Assembly (NCBI GenBank): GCA_045533955.1
Contig: JAZSIU010000101.1
Span: forward strand, 26,394 to 90,393
Length of the DNA: 64,000 nt
Source of the DNA: HGM04593 sp045533955
GTDB lineage: Bacteria > Bacteroidota > Bacteroidia > Bacteroidales > Bacteroidaceae
Direction: 5' to 3'
Both the position numbers and the translations under genes were made by a program. This document shows positions 26,819 to 35,657 of the stretch, piece after piece; the first letter of the stretch is position 1, and the number at the start of each line of letters is the position of its first letter. The notes beneath the pieces are model-generated. The model was not told the origin of the DNA, searched no databases, and saw only the letters and a list, made by a program, of their open reading frames with translations.

Positions 26819-26913
26819 ACAATATTAGTGTAGCGCACAAACAACAAACATAAATAAACGAACAAAAGCGCACATTTATAAGTTGAATAAATTAAAAATT
26901 AAATTAGAATATT

Positions 26914-28812
<1,899 letters not shown>

Positions 28813-28831
28813 TCGGCTCACCACACACAAC

Positions 28832-28867
28832 ATCAAGGGTGAAACTCTTTTGAGTTTCACCCTTGAT
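28832..28867 (+). terminator. Terminator hairpin after dnaK
   Basis: A 16-bp perfect stem (28832-28847 with 28852-28867) has a TTTT loop, and its A/T-rich exit is only a weak T-run. It lies between convergent dnaK and the hexosaminidase gene and may serve both. Confidence 0.75.
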
Positions 28868-28920
28868 TATTTAAATGCAACTATGTACAACATCTAAGAA
28901 AATCATTATTCACAATCACA

Positions 28921-30573
28921 CTACTCTATCTGACGGCAATAGGTAACTCCCAAAAGGTCATAGATTTTCTTCAGTCGGGGCAGACGCTTTTTGAACTGTT
29001 CGAAATCCTTTTGCGCAGGCAGACACCACTGAACCTCACTTGCTGCACCCAATCGAGGCAGGAGCTGATAGAAAGCGTGCTCGGGATAAGCCACGTGCTC
29101 GGTCCAAAGGTTGACTTGCGGACCGAGAATCAATTTCTGTTGCTCGACGGTGAGGCTGTCGGGGATAAGCGGCTCGAACGAATAAACTTTGCTTGCCGAC
29201 ACAAGATAACTGTCGGTTGTGCGCGGCTGCTTGCCGTAGTCCTTGAGCTGAGGATGGTCAATGTAACTATATACATTGGGGCTCATAATCACGCGATGTC
29301 CTTGACGGGCCGCCGCGATTCCACCCTTTACACCGCGCCACGACATAATGATAGAGCCACCCGAGAGACCACCCTCGAGAATCTCGTCCCAGCCTATAAT
29401 ATCACGGCCACGCTCCTTGATAAAGGCCTCTACCTCGCGGTTAATATAGCTCTGCAACTGATTCTCGGGCGAGTGTAGGCCATCGTCCTTTAGTCCAAGC
29501 TCTTTGATTTTTGCCTGACATTTTGCACACTCGCGCCAACGGTTCTTGGGACACTCGTCGCCGCCAATATGAATAAATTTAGAGGGGAACACGTCGCACA
29601 ACTCCCCCAGCACAGTTTTCAAGAAAGTAAGTGTCTCGGGATTACCGCCACAGAGAACCTCGCGGCTGACGCCCCAATAGGTACGCACGGGGTAAGAGCC
29701 GCCCTTGCAGCCGAGGTGCGGAAAGACGTGCAGAGCACTCTGCATATGTCCGGGAAGGTCAATTTCGGGTACTACGTTTATATAGCGCTCGGCAGCGTAG
29801 CGGACAATCTCGCGGCACTCGTCCTGCGTATAGTACCCGCCGTATGGGACGCCGTTGTAAATTCCCGAATTTCCGGGGCCAATCACCGTCTCGGCACGTA
29901 CACTACCCTTTACAGCCAATTGAGGATAGGCTTTGACCTCGAAACGCCACCCCTGATCCTCGGTAAGATGCCAATGAAATTGGTTGCTGCCGTGCAGAGC
30001 CATCACATCAAGAAATTTCTTGATAAAGTCGACCGAGAAATAATGGCGGCCGCAGTCGAGCAACACGCCACGATAAAGGAAGCGCGGCTCGTCCCGAATC
30101 TCGACAAAGGGAAGCTCGAGACTCTGTGCATCGCTTTTTACAACGGGCAGAGACTTACGCAGCGTCTGCGCGGCGCGGAAAAGTCCCACCGGCTCGCGCG
30201 CCATAATCTTAATGCCACGTTTATCGACCTTTAGAATATAAGCCTCTTTCTGCTGTTCGGTAAGCTCCGCAGCATCGTCCGCGGCGGGATAATCCAAACC
30301 GAGGCGTACAGCGGCTTTTTTATCGTTCGGGGCGAGAGTGAGCCTCAGGCCGCTCGTCTCCTCGACCCATCCGCAGAGAAACTGTACGATGCGATAAATC
30401 TCGGGATTACTTGCGTCAAAAGCGACAGTCGCGCCTTGTTGAAGATTAAACACTCGCGCCGAATCGACCTTTACCGATTTCGGCAAAGGGATAACATCAT
30501 AATCGGCACGTTGGGCAATGGCCGTCGCACAAAAGAGCGACAGCAGCAAGATGGTAGAAAAAAGGTGTCTCAT
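28921..30573 (-). CDS. Family 20 glycoside hydrolase (beta-N-acetylhexosaminidase)
   Basis: The start at 30573 (MRHLFSTILLLSLFCATAIAQ) gives a signal peptide and 550 residues; the longer frame to 30723 is discarded. The GH20b-like N-terminal domain (about 25-150) precedes the catalytic barrel. Barrel marks are ALHGSNQFHWHLTEDQGWRFE and the catalytic pair Asp339-Glu340 in HIGGDEC. The enzyme removes terminal N-acetylglucosamine or N-acetylgalactosamine by substrate-assisted catalysis, consistent with host or dietary glycan use in the periplasm or at the surface. It is not next to SusCD-type genes, so it is not in an obvious polysaccharide locus. Confidence 0.96.
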   Translation of the reverse strand: MRHLFSTILLLSLFCATAIAQRADYDVIPLPKSVKVDSARVFNLQQGATVAFDASNPEIYRIVQFLCGWVEETSGLRLTLAPNDKKAAVRLGLDYPAADDAAELTEQQKEAYILKVDKRGIKIMAREPVGLFRAAQTLRKSLPVVKSDAQSLELPFVEIRDEPRFLYRGVLLDCGRHYFSVDFIKKFLDVMALHGSNQFHWHLTEDQGWRFEVKAYPQLAVKGSVRAETVIGPGNSGIYNGVPYGGYYTQDECREIVRYAAERYINVVPEIDLPGHMQSALHVFPHLGCKGGSYPVRTYWGVSREVLCGGNPETLTFLKTVLGELCDVFPSKFIHIGGDECPKNRWRECAKCQAKIKELGLKDDGLHSPENQLQSYINREVEAFIKERGRDIIGWDEILEGGLSGGSIIMSWRGVKGGIAAARQGHRVIMSPNVYSYIDHPQLKDYGKQPRTTDSYLVSASKVYSFEPLIPDSLTVEQQKLILGPQVNLWTEHVAYPEHAFYQLLPRLGAASEVQWCLPAQKDFEQFKKRLPRLKKIYDLLGVTYCRQIE

Positions 30574-30659
30574 ATACTTTTTTATAAAATCACTCAATAA
30601 GTGCGAATATAACCACAAAAGAGCGATAATAAAAAAAATTGCCTCGGAATGTGCAAAAA

Positions 30660-31235
30660 TCAGCCTAAAGTATGTTCCAAGAGTACCTTTACGCCTATTA
30701 TAATAAGAATAATCCCCCCCCACAGCTCGGGGCGCAGACGCCGGGCATAACGTTTACCGAATTTCACGCCAATCAACAGTCCTGCGATGGACATTGCAAA
30801 CGACACAATGCCAATAATAAGCAGCGGCGAGAAAAGATGCTCCATAGAGTGAATACCCATACACGAAAAAGATATTCCCACCGCAAAAGCGTCAATGCTT
30901 GTGGCAATGGCCATCGTAAAAATAACTTTCAGCGAGCGGGGATTAAAGCGCCTGTCTTCCTCGTCTTTAAACGCCTCCATAATCATCCGTCCACCTAGGA
31001 ACAGCAAAATGGCAAACGCAATCCAATGGTCGAAACTCTCAATAATATCGCGACAATAATCGGTACCCAACCACCCCAGAAGCGGATTAAGCGCCTGAAA
31101 AAAACCGAACAAAAAAGCCATCGTCAGCATCGGACGCCACAGAATGCGTCTGAGGATAACACCCGAGGCAAGCGACACTGCAAAGCAGTCCATCGCCAAC
31201 GCAAAAGCCAATATTAAAGCCTCAAAAAAGCTCAT
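30660..31235 (-). CDS. mntP: Manganese efflux pump MntP
   Basis: The start at ATG 31235 gives 191 residues beginning MSFFEALILAFALAMDCFAVSLASG. The frame can be extended to 31367, but that would run through the promoter of tmRNA. Six hydrophobic helices are visible with the duplicated MntP motif: AMDCFAVSLASG in the first half and TSIDAFAVGISF in the second, each holding an Asp needed for transport. It exports Mn2+. No manganese riboswitch is visible in the short leader. Confidence 0.95.
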   Translation of the reverse strand: MSFFEALILAFALAMDCFAVSLASGVILRRILWRPMLTMAFLFGFFQALNPLLGWLGTDYCRDIIESFDHWIAFAILLFLGGRMIMEAFKDEEDRRFNPRSLKVIFTMAIATSIDAFAVGISFSCMGIHSMEHLFSPLLIIGIVSFAMSIAGLLIGVKFGKRYARRLRPELWGGIILIIIGVKVLLEHTLG

Positions 31236-31259
31236 ATTCACCCATCTTTTAACAAAATG

Positions 31260-31291
31260 CAAAAATAGTTTAATTTTATTGTACTTACAAA
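31260..31291 (-). promoter_or_regulatory. Promoter of mntP
   Basis: On the minus strand TTTG (31291-31288) is followed after 20 bp by TATTTTTG (31267-31260). It overlaps the tmRNA promoter back to back. Confidence 0.6.
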
Positions 31292-31308
31292 ATAAAATCG
31301 TATCTTTG
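31279..31308 (+). promoter_or_regulatory. Promoter of tmRNA
   Basis: TTG (31279-31281) is followed after 19 bp by TATCTTTG (31301-31308), an exact Bacteroidota -33/-7 match. The mature tmRNA starts about 60 nt downstream. Confidence 0.8.
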
Positions 31309-31369
31309 CAATGATAAGGGAACGACATTTTGCGTTCACCTGAATTTTTATTGCGACCTTTCCGCACAA

Positions 31370-31764
31370 GGGGCTATTTGGTTTTGACAGCGGGCAGAAA
31401 AGGTACGTAAGCACGCAGTGCCTCGTCCGGTTTGCACTATAATCCGAGCCGTCAACAATTATCTGGCGAAAACAATTATGCTCTCGCTGCTTAATCGAAG
31501 TACAGTAGATTAGCTTTATCCCGATACAAGGTGTTGGGACGAGACATCACCCGGACGCAGTTGTTCCGAAGCAATCCGATACGGTGGTGCAGGCAACTCG
31601 GGACTAGTCGTAGCAAGCCTCGATGCTGCGGCGAAATTTCAGAGGATAAGGTATATGTTGGTTGTCGCGGTCTTGCATATACTCGAAAATCTTACCGATG
31701 ACTAAGCGTGTAGAAAGCGTATTGTTTCCTCGTTTGGACGAGGGTTCGACTCCCTCTAGCTCCA
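31370..31764 (+). ncRNA. ssrA: Transfer-messenger RNA (tmRNA)
   Basis: The 395-nt RNA rescues stalled ribosomes and tags their products for proteolysis. The acceptor stem pairs GGGGCTA (31370-31376) with TAGCTCC (31757-31763), discriminator A at 31764. The 3' T-arm contains GGTTCGACTCC. The tag frame at 31465-31494 reads GENNYALAA followed by TAA, so the peptide is (A)GENNYALAA, the type seen in Bacteroidales. CCA is not encoded and must be added enzymatically. A strong terminator follows at 31773-31815. Confidence 0.97.
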
Positions 31765-31770
31765 CAAACA

Positions 31771-31816
31771 AAAAAAAATCGTGTATCGAAGACTTTTTTC
31801 GATACACGATTTTTTT
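31771..31816 (+). terminator. Terminator of tmRNA
   Basis: A perfect 18-bp stem (31773-31790 with 31798-31815) with a 7-nt loop ends in a T-run. The left A-run makes it symmetrical. Confidence 0.92.
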
Positions 31817-31916
31817 ACACCGGCAATCAGAGCACTCACCGCCCGAGACTCATCCGAAACAATAGCTGTGTGGAGAACACGGGTAAAAAGACCAATATAA
31901 ATAATTTTGACTACAC

Positions 31917-31937
31917 ATTGTTGTATATTTCAACAAT
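31917..31937 (+). promoter_or_regulatory. Inverted repeat upstream of the AraC-family gene
   Basis: ATTGTTG-TATATTT-CAACAAT is a perfect 7-bp inverted repeat with a 7-bp spacer, 38 bp before the ATG at 31975. The position suits an autoregulatory operator; function is inferred. Confidence 0.4.
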
Positions 31938-31974
31938 TTTCACGAAATTTGCACCAAACACAAGTACAAAAAGT

Positions 31975-32859
31975 ATGGCACTAACAGAAATTTTGGATAA
32001 CATTTACCTTAAAAAGGTTCCATTACAAGGGTTTGCGACAATAAAATCGTCGTTGCAGCAATTTGTACAACGCGCCTATCAGTTTCAGTTTACCTCAATT
32101 TTTTGGTGCCTGAGTGGAGAGGCTCTCTTCACCATCGACGGACAGAAACACCGTTTCACTCCGGGACAGATTATTATCTGTCCGCGCGGCTCGAACATAT
32201 TGTTGTTGGATATTACAAGCGACTTTTCAGCACTGCTGTTGGGCCTCTCGAAGCATATATGGCTGGCTGCACGCAGCGCACTAAGCCCCGAGGAGATGCA
32301 AAATATCGAGCGTCGCCCGCTCAAGGGAAACAACACAACTGCGACACAAGTATTTGTGCCCAACATTTTCCATCAGATTGAAATTATGGAGGCGTTCATC
32401 GTCGAGGAGCCCGAGCGCGCCGAGTATTGCCGCAAGAACATTGTACTCTCGGTCAACGCCCTACTGCTCTATATGCTCGAGATAAAAAACAAGAGCGAGC
32501 TATCGGGCAAGGACAATATAAGCGAAAGCAAGGATAAGATTTTCAACAATTTCAGAATGCTGCTCACACAGAAATTCCGCGAAGAGCGCTCGGTACAGTA
32601 TTACGCCGATAATCTAAAAATTTCGACCCGACACCTGAACACAATCTGCCAACGAGCATCGGGACAGAATGCCAAAGAGATTATCGACCAATATACTATT
32701 ATAGAGCTACAAGTGGCGCTTATGTACACGCATAAAAGTTTCCAAGAGCTTGTAAACGATTTTCATTTCCCCGACCAAAGCTATCTGAACAGATATTTCA
32801 AACGGCACACGGGCTACTCGCTGTCGGAGTTTAGAACAAATGGAGTAATGGTAGATTAA
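31975..32859 (+). CDS. AraC-family transcriptional regulator
   Basis: The start at ATG 31975 (MALTEILDNIYLKKVPL) gives 294 residues; the longer frame begins at a GTG at 31870 and crosses the promoter region. The N-terminal half has a cupin-like sensing domain (FTIDGQKHRFTPGQIIICPRG). The C-terminal 100 residues carry two helix-turn-helices of the AraC type (YADNLKISTRHLNTICQRASG and FPDQSYLNRYFKRHTGYSLSEF). The effector and targets are unknown; neither neighbour is an obvious target. A 7-bp inverted repeat lies just upstream and may be its own operator. Confidence 0.93.
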   Translation: MALTEILDNIYLKKVPLQGFATIKSSLQQFVQRAYQFQFTSIFWCLSGEALFTIDGQKHRFTPGQIIICPRGSNILLLDITSDFSALLLGLSKHIWLAARSALSPEEMQNIERRPLKGNNTTATQVFVPNIFHQIEIMEAFIVEEPERAEYCRKNIVLSVNALLLYMLEIKNKSELSGKDNISESKDKIFNNFRMLLTQKFREERSVQYYADNLKISTRHLNTICQRASGQNAKEIIDQYTIIELQVALMYTHKSFQELVNDFHFPDQSYLNRYFKRHTGYSLSEFRTNGVMVD

Positions 32860-32931
32860 ATGTTACGTTGGGCCCGGGTTACTCTCTACCGATGGAGGAA
32901 AGTAAAAAGCCATCGACCTGTTAAATATACA

Positions 32932-33816
32932 CTAACGACAGATAATAAACACAGAGAGCAGAAGCACGGTAAAAGCAAGCAGATTCAACGCAGTGCGCCC
33001 CAGAAGCGGATTCAACGCAGCGCCACGACACTCCATAACTTTATGCCACGTTGCAATGTGCATACACAAATAAAAAATTGGGGCCACAAGCGTCCACAGC
33101 GGCAGTTGCAGCCATAGGGGAAGCATTATCACCATTGCCAACAATCCCGAAACAAGATAGGCCCGTCCCATAATGACCCGACCAAAAATAACAACCGTTG
33201 TACGCTTCCCCACTGCCTCATCATCCTCTTTGTCGCGATAATTATTCACGACAAGGACATTCGCCGCAAGAAGCCCTATGGCCAACGACGTTGTAAGCAG
33301 CACGGGCAGTTGCCCCCACCCTCCCGTTTGCAGATAACAGGTAAAAGTAACCGGCACGACGCCGAAGAAAACAATCACGGCAATATCCCCGAGGCCGTGA
33401 TGCGACAAAGGGTAAGGCCCTGTGCTATAAGCAAGTGCAAAAAGCAGTATCACACAACCCACAATAATAAGCCACAGACCACCATATAAAAGCATCAGAG
33501 AGCCAAAGATAGCCGCCGCGCCCAACATAAGAAAAGTGGCACGCTTCATAGCCCCGGGCGAAATATCCCCCTCGGTTACACCACGACGAAAGCCCTCGCG
33601 GCCCTTGCGGTCGAGCCCATTTTCAAAGTCGTAATACTCATTGGCAAAATTTGATGCAATCTGTGCCGAAAGAGCAAACAAAAGACACAGCAACGCCGGG
33701 ACAAAAGAAAAACTCCCCTGCCACACAGCGCAACCACAGCCCGCTAACACCCCCGCAATGCTCACAGGCAGCGTGCGCAGACGCATAGCCTCAATCCATC
33801 TTCCCATCATACGCAT
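32932..33816 (-). CDS. menA: 1,4-dihydroxy-2-naphthoate polyprenyltransferase
   Basis: The 294-residue UbiA-family membrane enzyme attaches the isoprenoid tail to dihydroxynaphthoate to make demethylmenaquinone. The two metal-binding aspartate-rich regions are present: ASNFANEYYDFENGLDRKG (near 55-75) and NNYRDKEDDEAVGKRT (near 190-206), among about eight hydrophobic helices. It follows menG by 4 bp, so the two last steps of menaquinone synthesis are co-transcribed. The other men genes are not in this window. Confidence 0.96.
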   Translation of the reverse strand: MRMMGRWIEAMRLRTLPVSIAGVLAGCGCAVWQGSFSFVPALLCLLFALSAQIASNFANEYYDFENGLDRKGREGFRRGVTEGDISPGAMKRATFLMLGAAAIFGSLMLLYGGLWLIIVGCVILLFALAYSTGPYPLSHHGLGDIAVIVFFGVVPVTFTCYLQTGGWGQLPVLLTTSLAIGLLAANVLVVNNYRDKEDDEAVGKRTTVVIFGRVIMGRAYLVSGLLAMVIMLPLWLQLPLWTLVAPIFYLCMHIATWHKVMECRGAALNPLLGRTALNLLAFTVLLLSVFIICR

Positions 33817-33820
33817 AATA

Positions 33821-34516
33821 CTATTTTACCCCAACGTACATACGGCAGATGCCAAAAGTAAAGGCCTTGTGCCTCACCTCGGCAAATCCCGCCTCACGCA
33901 TCATCGGGATAAATTTATCGGGCGAGGGAAAGTGAAGCACCGACGCCGGCAGGTACTCATAGGCACTGCGATTACCCGAGACCATTCCACCAACAGCCGG
34001 CAGGATATTTAGAAAATAGAGTTTATAACACCAACGGATAAAAGCATTCGAGGGCACAGAGAGCTCGAGAATCACCAATTTCCCTCCGGGTTTAAGCACG
34101 CGGCACATTTCCTGTAAGCCCACACTCAGATGCTCAAAATTACGTACCCCGAAGCCCACCGAAATACGGTCAAAGGTATTATCCTCGTAGGTGAGAGCTT
34201 CGCAATCGCCATATTCCAGCACGGCACTTACGCCCGACGAGAGAATCTTGCGGCGGCCCACCTCCATCATCCCTTCGGAAAGGTCGATGCCTGTTACCGA
34301 ACTGCCGTCGGCCGCACGTCGGGCAATCTCAATGGTAAAATCGCCTGTGCCGCAAGCAACGTCGAGCACAGCAAGCTGTTGGTTGCAATCGACAATCTCG
34401 CTGACAGCCTTACGGCGCCACCCCTTATCAATGTTCAACGATAGAATATGATTCAGTTTATCGTAGTCGGGAGCAATATTGTCGAACAATTTTTTTATTT
34501 TCTCTTTTTTTGCCAT
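33821..34516 (-). CDS. menG: Demethylmenaquinone methyltransferase (MenG/UbiE)
   Basis: The 231-residue SAM-dependent methyltransferase has motif I VLDVACGTGDFTIEIA (about 49-64) and the family signature YDKLNHILSLNIDKGWRRKAV at the N-terminus, plus FDRISVGFGVRNFEH. It methylates demethylmenaquinone to menaquinone, the respiratory quinone of Bacteroidales. It lies 7 bp after the bile acid:sodium symporter-family gene and 4 bp before menA, in one operon. Members are also named ubiE. Confidence 0.97.
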   Translation of the reverse strand: MAKKEKIKKLFDNIAPDYDKLNHILSLNIDKGWRRKAVSEIVDCNQQLAVLDVACGTGDFTIEIARRAADGSSVTGIDLSEGMMEVGRRKILSSGVSAVLEYGDCEALTYEDNTFDRISVGFGVRNFEHLSVGLQEMCRVLKPGGKLVILELSVPSNAFIRWCYKLYFLNILPAVGGMVSGNRSAYEYLPASVLHFPSPDKFIPMMREAGFAEVRHKAFTFGICRMYVGVK

Positions 34517-34523
34517 AGAGCCA

Positions 34524-35372
34524 TTATTTCTTTATTTTGAACACATACAGTAATAAAATCACATTCATCAGCAGTGCGTAGATTATTGCCGGAATAGCCA
34601 TCTCGCCACTATTAAAGATAAAAGGTGAGGTTGCTATGGCAATTGCTTGTGCCGCATTCTGCATCCCCACCTCTATCACAATTGTACGACGAGCGGCACC
34701 GCTCAATCCGCCTAAGCGCGAGAGCATCGAGCTGCAAAGCATACTCGCCAAAATGAGCATTGCACACGTCAGCCCAATGAGGCCGAAATTATCAATTATT
34801 TCACTTGTATATTGCAGAAAAAACAACAACGCCAATGCCATAAGCGCCGGAAAGGCCAATTTATTAAGTACTTTACTCACCCTTATCGCCTTTTCCGGCG
34901 CAAAGCATCTTAAAATCCAACCGGCAGCCAGAGGAACGAACAGCAGCACTATATTCTGAACAAGCAACTCAGCAACGGGCAGCTCAATTGCTATACCCGC
35001 ATTATGCGATACAAAATCCGAGGTTGCCTGCATAATAATGGGCAGAGTAAAAAGCGTCAGCACACTGCTCAGCGCCGTCAGCGTTACCGAGAGGGCGACG
35101 TCGCCTCTTGCAAGCATCGAAAAAACATTCGATGAGCTGCCTCCGGGACAGCAGGCAATAAGCACAATGCCCATAAAATAGATAGCAGATAGATTCAGCA
35201 ACCACGCAAGCGCAAAAGCAATGGCAGGCAACAGCACCAACTGCCCCGCCATTCCAAGAGCAACAGCACGAGGATTGCGCATAACATTTACAAAAGCCTC
35301 TTTCTTGAGCTCAGTTCCCAGAAGAAACATCAGCACAATGAGAATAGGCATCACGATCCAAATTGTATTCAT
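34524..35372 (-). CDS. Bile acid:sodium symporter (BASS) family transporter
   Basis: The 282-residue inner-membrane protein has about nine or ten hydrophobic helices. Characteristic segments include GIVLIACCPGGSSSNVFSMLARGDVALSV, whose CPGG(A/S)xSN motif marks the BASS family, and VEVGMQNAAQAIAIATSPF near the C-terminus. Bacterial members carry bile acids, pantoate or other organic anions with sodium; the substrate here cannot be read. It is the first gene of the operon leading to menG and menA, and its promoter lies at 35395-35426. Confidence 0.9.
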   Translation of the reverse strand: MNTIWIVMPILIVLMFLLGTELKKEAFVNVMRNPRAVALGMAGQLVLLPAIAFALAWLLNLSAIYFMGIVLIACCPGGSSSNVFSMLARGDVALSVTLTALSSVLTLFTLPIIMQATSDFVSHNAGIAIELPVAELLVQNIVLLFVPLAAGWILRCFAPEKAIRVSKVLNKLAFPALMALALLFFLQYTSEIIDNFGLIGLTCAMLILASMLCSSMLSRLGGLSGAARRTIVIEVGMQNAAQAIAIATSPFIFNSGEMAIPAIIYALLMNVILLLYVFKIKK

Positions 35373-35394
35373 CAGTCTTAATTATTATCGAGTG

Positions 35395-35426
35395 CGAAGA
35401 TACAAAAAAAGTGTTAAAAGAGACAA
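35395..35426 (-). promoter_or_regulatory. Promoter of the transporter-menG-menA operon
   Basis: On the minus strand TTG (35426-35424) is followed after 21 bp by TATCTTCG (35402-35395), again the TTCG -7 form. The ATG is about 22 bp further on. Confidence 0.55.
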
Positions 35427-35440
35427 CGGGATATAAAGAA

Positions 35441-35464
35441 AAAGGAGTTCTTACGAACTCCTTT
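35441..35464 (-). terminator. Hairpin just downstream of tRNA-Arg
   Basis: The 10-bp stem AAAGGAGTTC / GAACTCCTTT (35441-35450 with 35455-35464) with loop TTAC lies one nucleotide past the tRNA 3' end. The exit sequence on the minus strand is T-rich but interrupted. Confidence 0.65.
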
Positions 35465-35465
35465 G

Positions 35466-35539
35466 TGATCCCGGCAGGATTCAAACCTGCAACCTTCTGA
35501 TCCGTAGTCAGATGCTCTATTCAGTTGAGCTACGAGACC
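35466..35539 (-). tRNA. tRNA-Arg (anticodon ACG)
   Basis: This 74-nt cloverleaf on the minus strand has acceptor stem GGTCTCG/CGGGATC with discriminator A, D-arm AGCTCAACTGAATAGAGC and anticodon stem TCTGA/TCAGA. The loop CTACGGA gives anticodon ACG. The T-arm is GCAGGTTTGAATCCTGC. CCA is not encoded. It reads CGN arginine codons after A-to-I editing. The promoter at 35560-35590 is a clear -33/-7 pair. Confidence 0.97.
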
Positions 35540-35559
35540 GTTGTTTTTGTTTGACGTTG

Positions 35560-35590
35560 CAAAGGTACTGCTTTTTTTGATACCACCAAA
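35560..35590 (-). promoter_or_regulatory. Promoter of tRNA-Arg
   Basis: On the minus strand TTTG (35590-35587) is followed after 19 bp by TACCTTTG (35567-35560), a full match to the Bacteroidota consensus, about 20 bp before the tRNA 5' end. Confidence 0.75.
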
Positions 35591-35657
35591 ACTTTTGGCA
35601 CTTTTTTTTCAAAAAAAAACATTTTTTTTGTTGGCATCTTTACAGTCGCCCCTATTT

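Larger units (their letters stand above)
26514..26913. other. 400-bp intergenic region between the polyamine gene and dnaK
   Basis: This region carries the minus-strand promoter of the dehydrogenase (26607-26638) and a cluster of TGTCA/TGACA palindromes (26703-26739). It also has an inverted GGCCAAAA/TTTTGGCC pair (26725-26759) and a possible sigma-54 promoter (26803-26818) facing dnaK. I see no gene; short frames here have no recognisable product. Confidence 0.6.

Noticed and set aside
26624..26833. Short plus-strand frame in the dnaK upstream region
   Set aside because: It overlaps the palindromes and the possible -24/-12 promoter, has AT-biased codons and no recognisable product.
30574..30723. 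Hexosaminidase starting at 30723
   Set aside because: The extra 50 residues precede a signal peptide that begins at 30573 and would prevent export.
31236..31367. mntP frame starting at 31367
   Set aside because: The extension covers the promoters of mntP and tmRNA and lacks membrane character; ATG 31235 starts directly with the first MntP helix.
31870..31974. AraC-family frame starting at GTG 31870
   Set aside because: It crosses the inverted repeat and promoter region, and the family-like sequence begins at ATG 31975.
35460..35540. tRNA-Arg as integration site of the phage module
   Set aside because: The tRNA is 9.8 kb from the module, intact, and no integrase or duplicated 3' end is seen near it.
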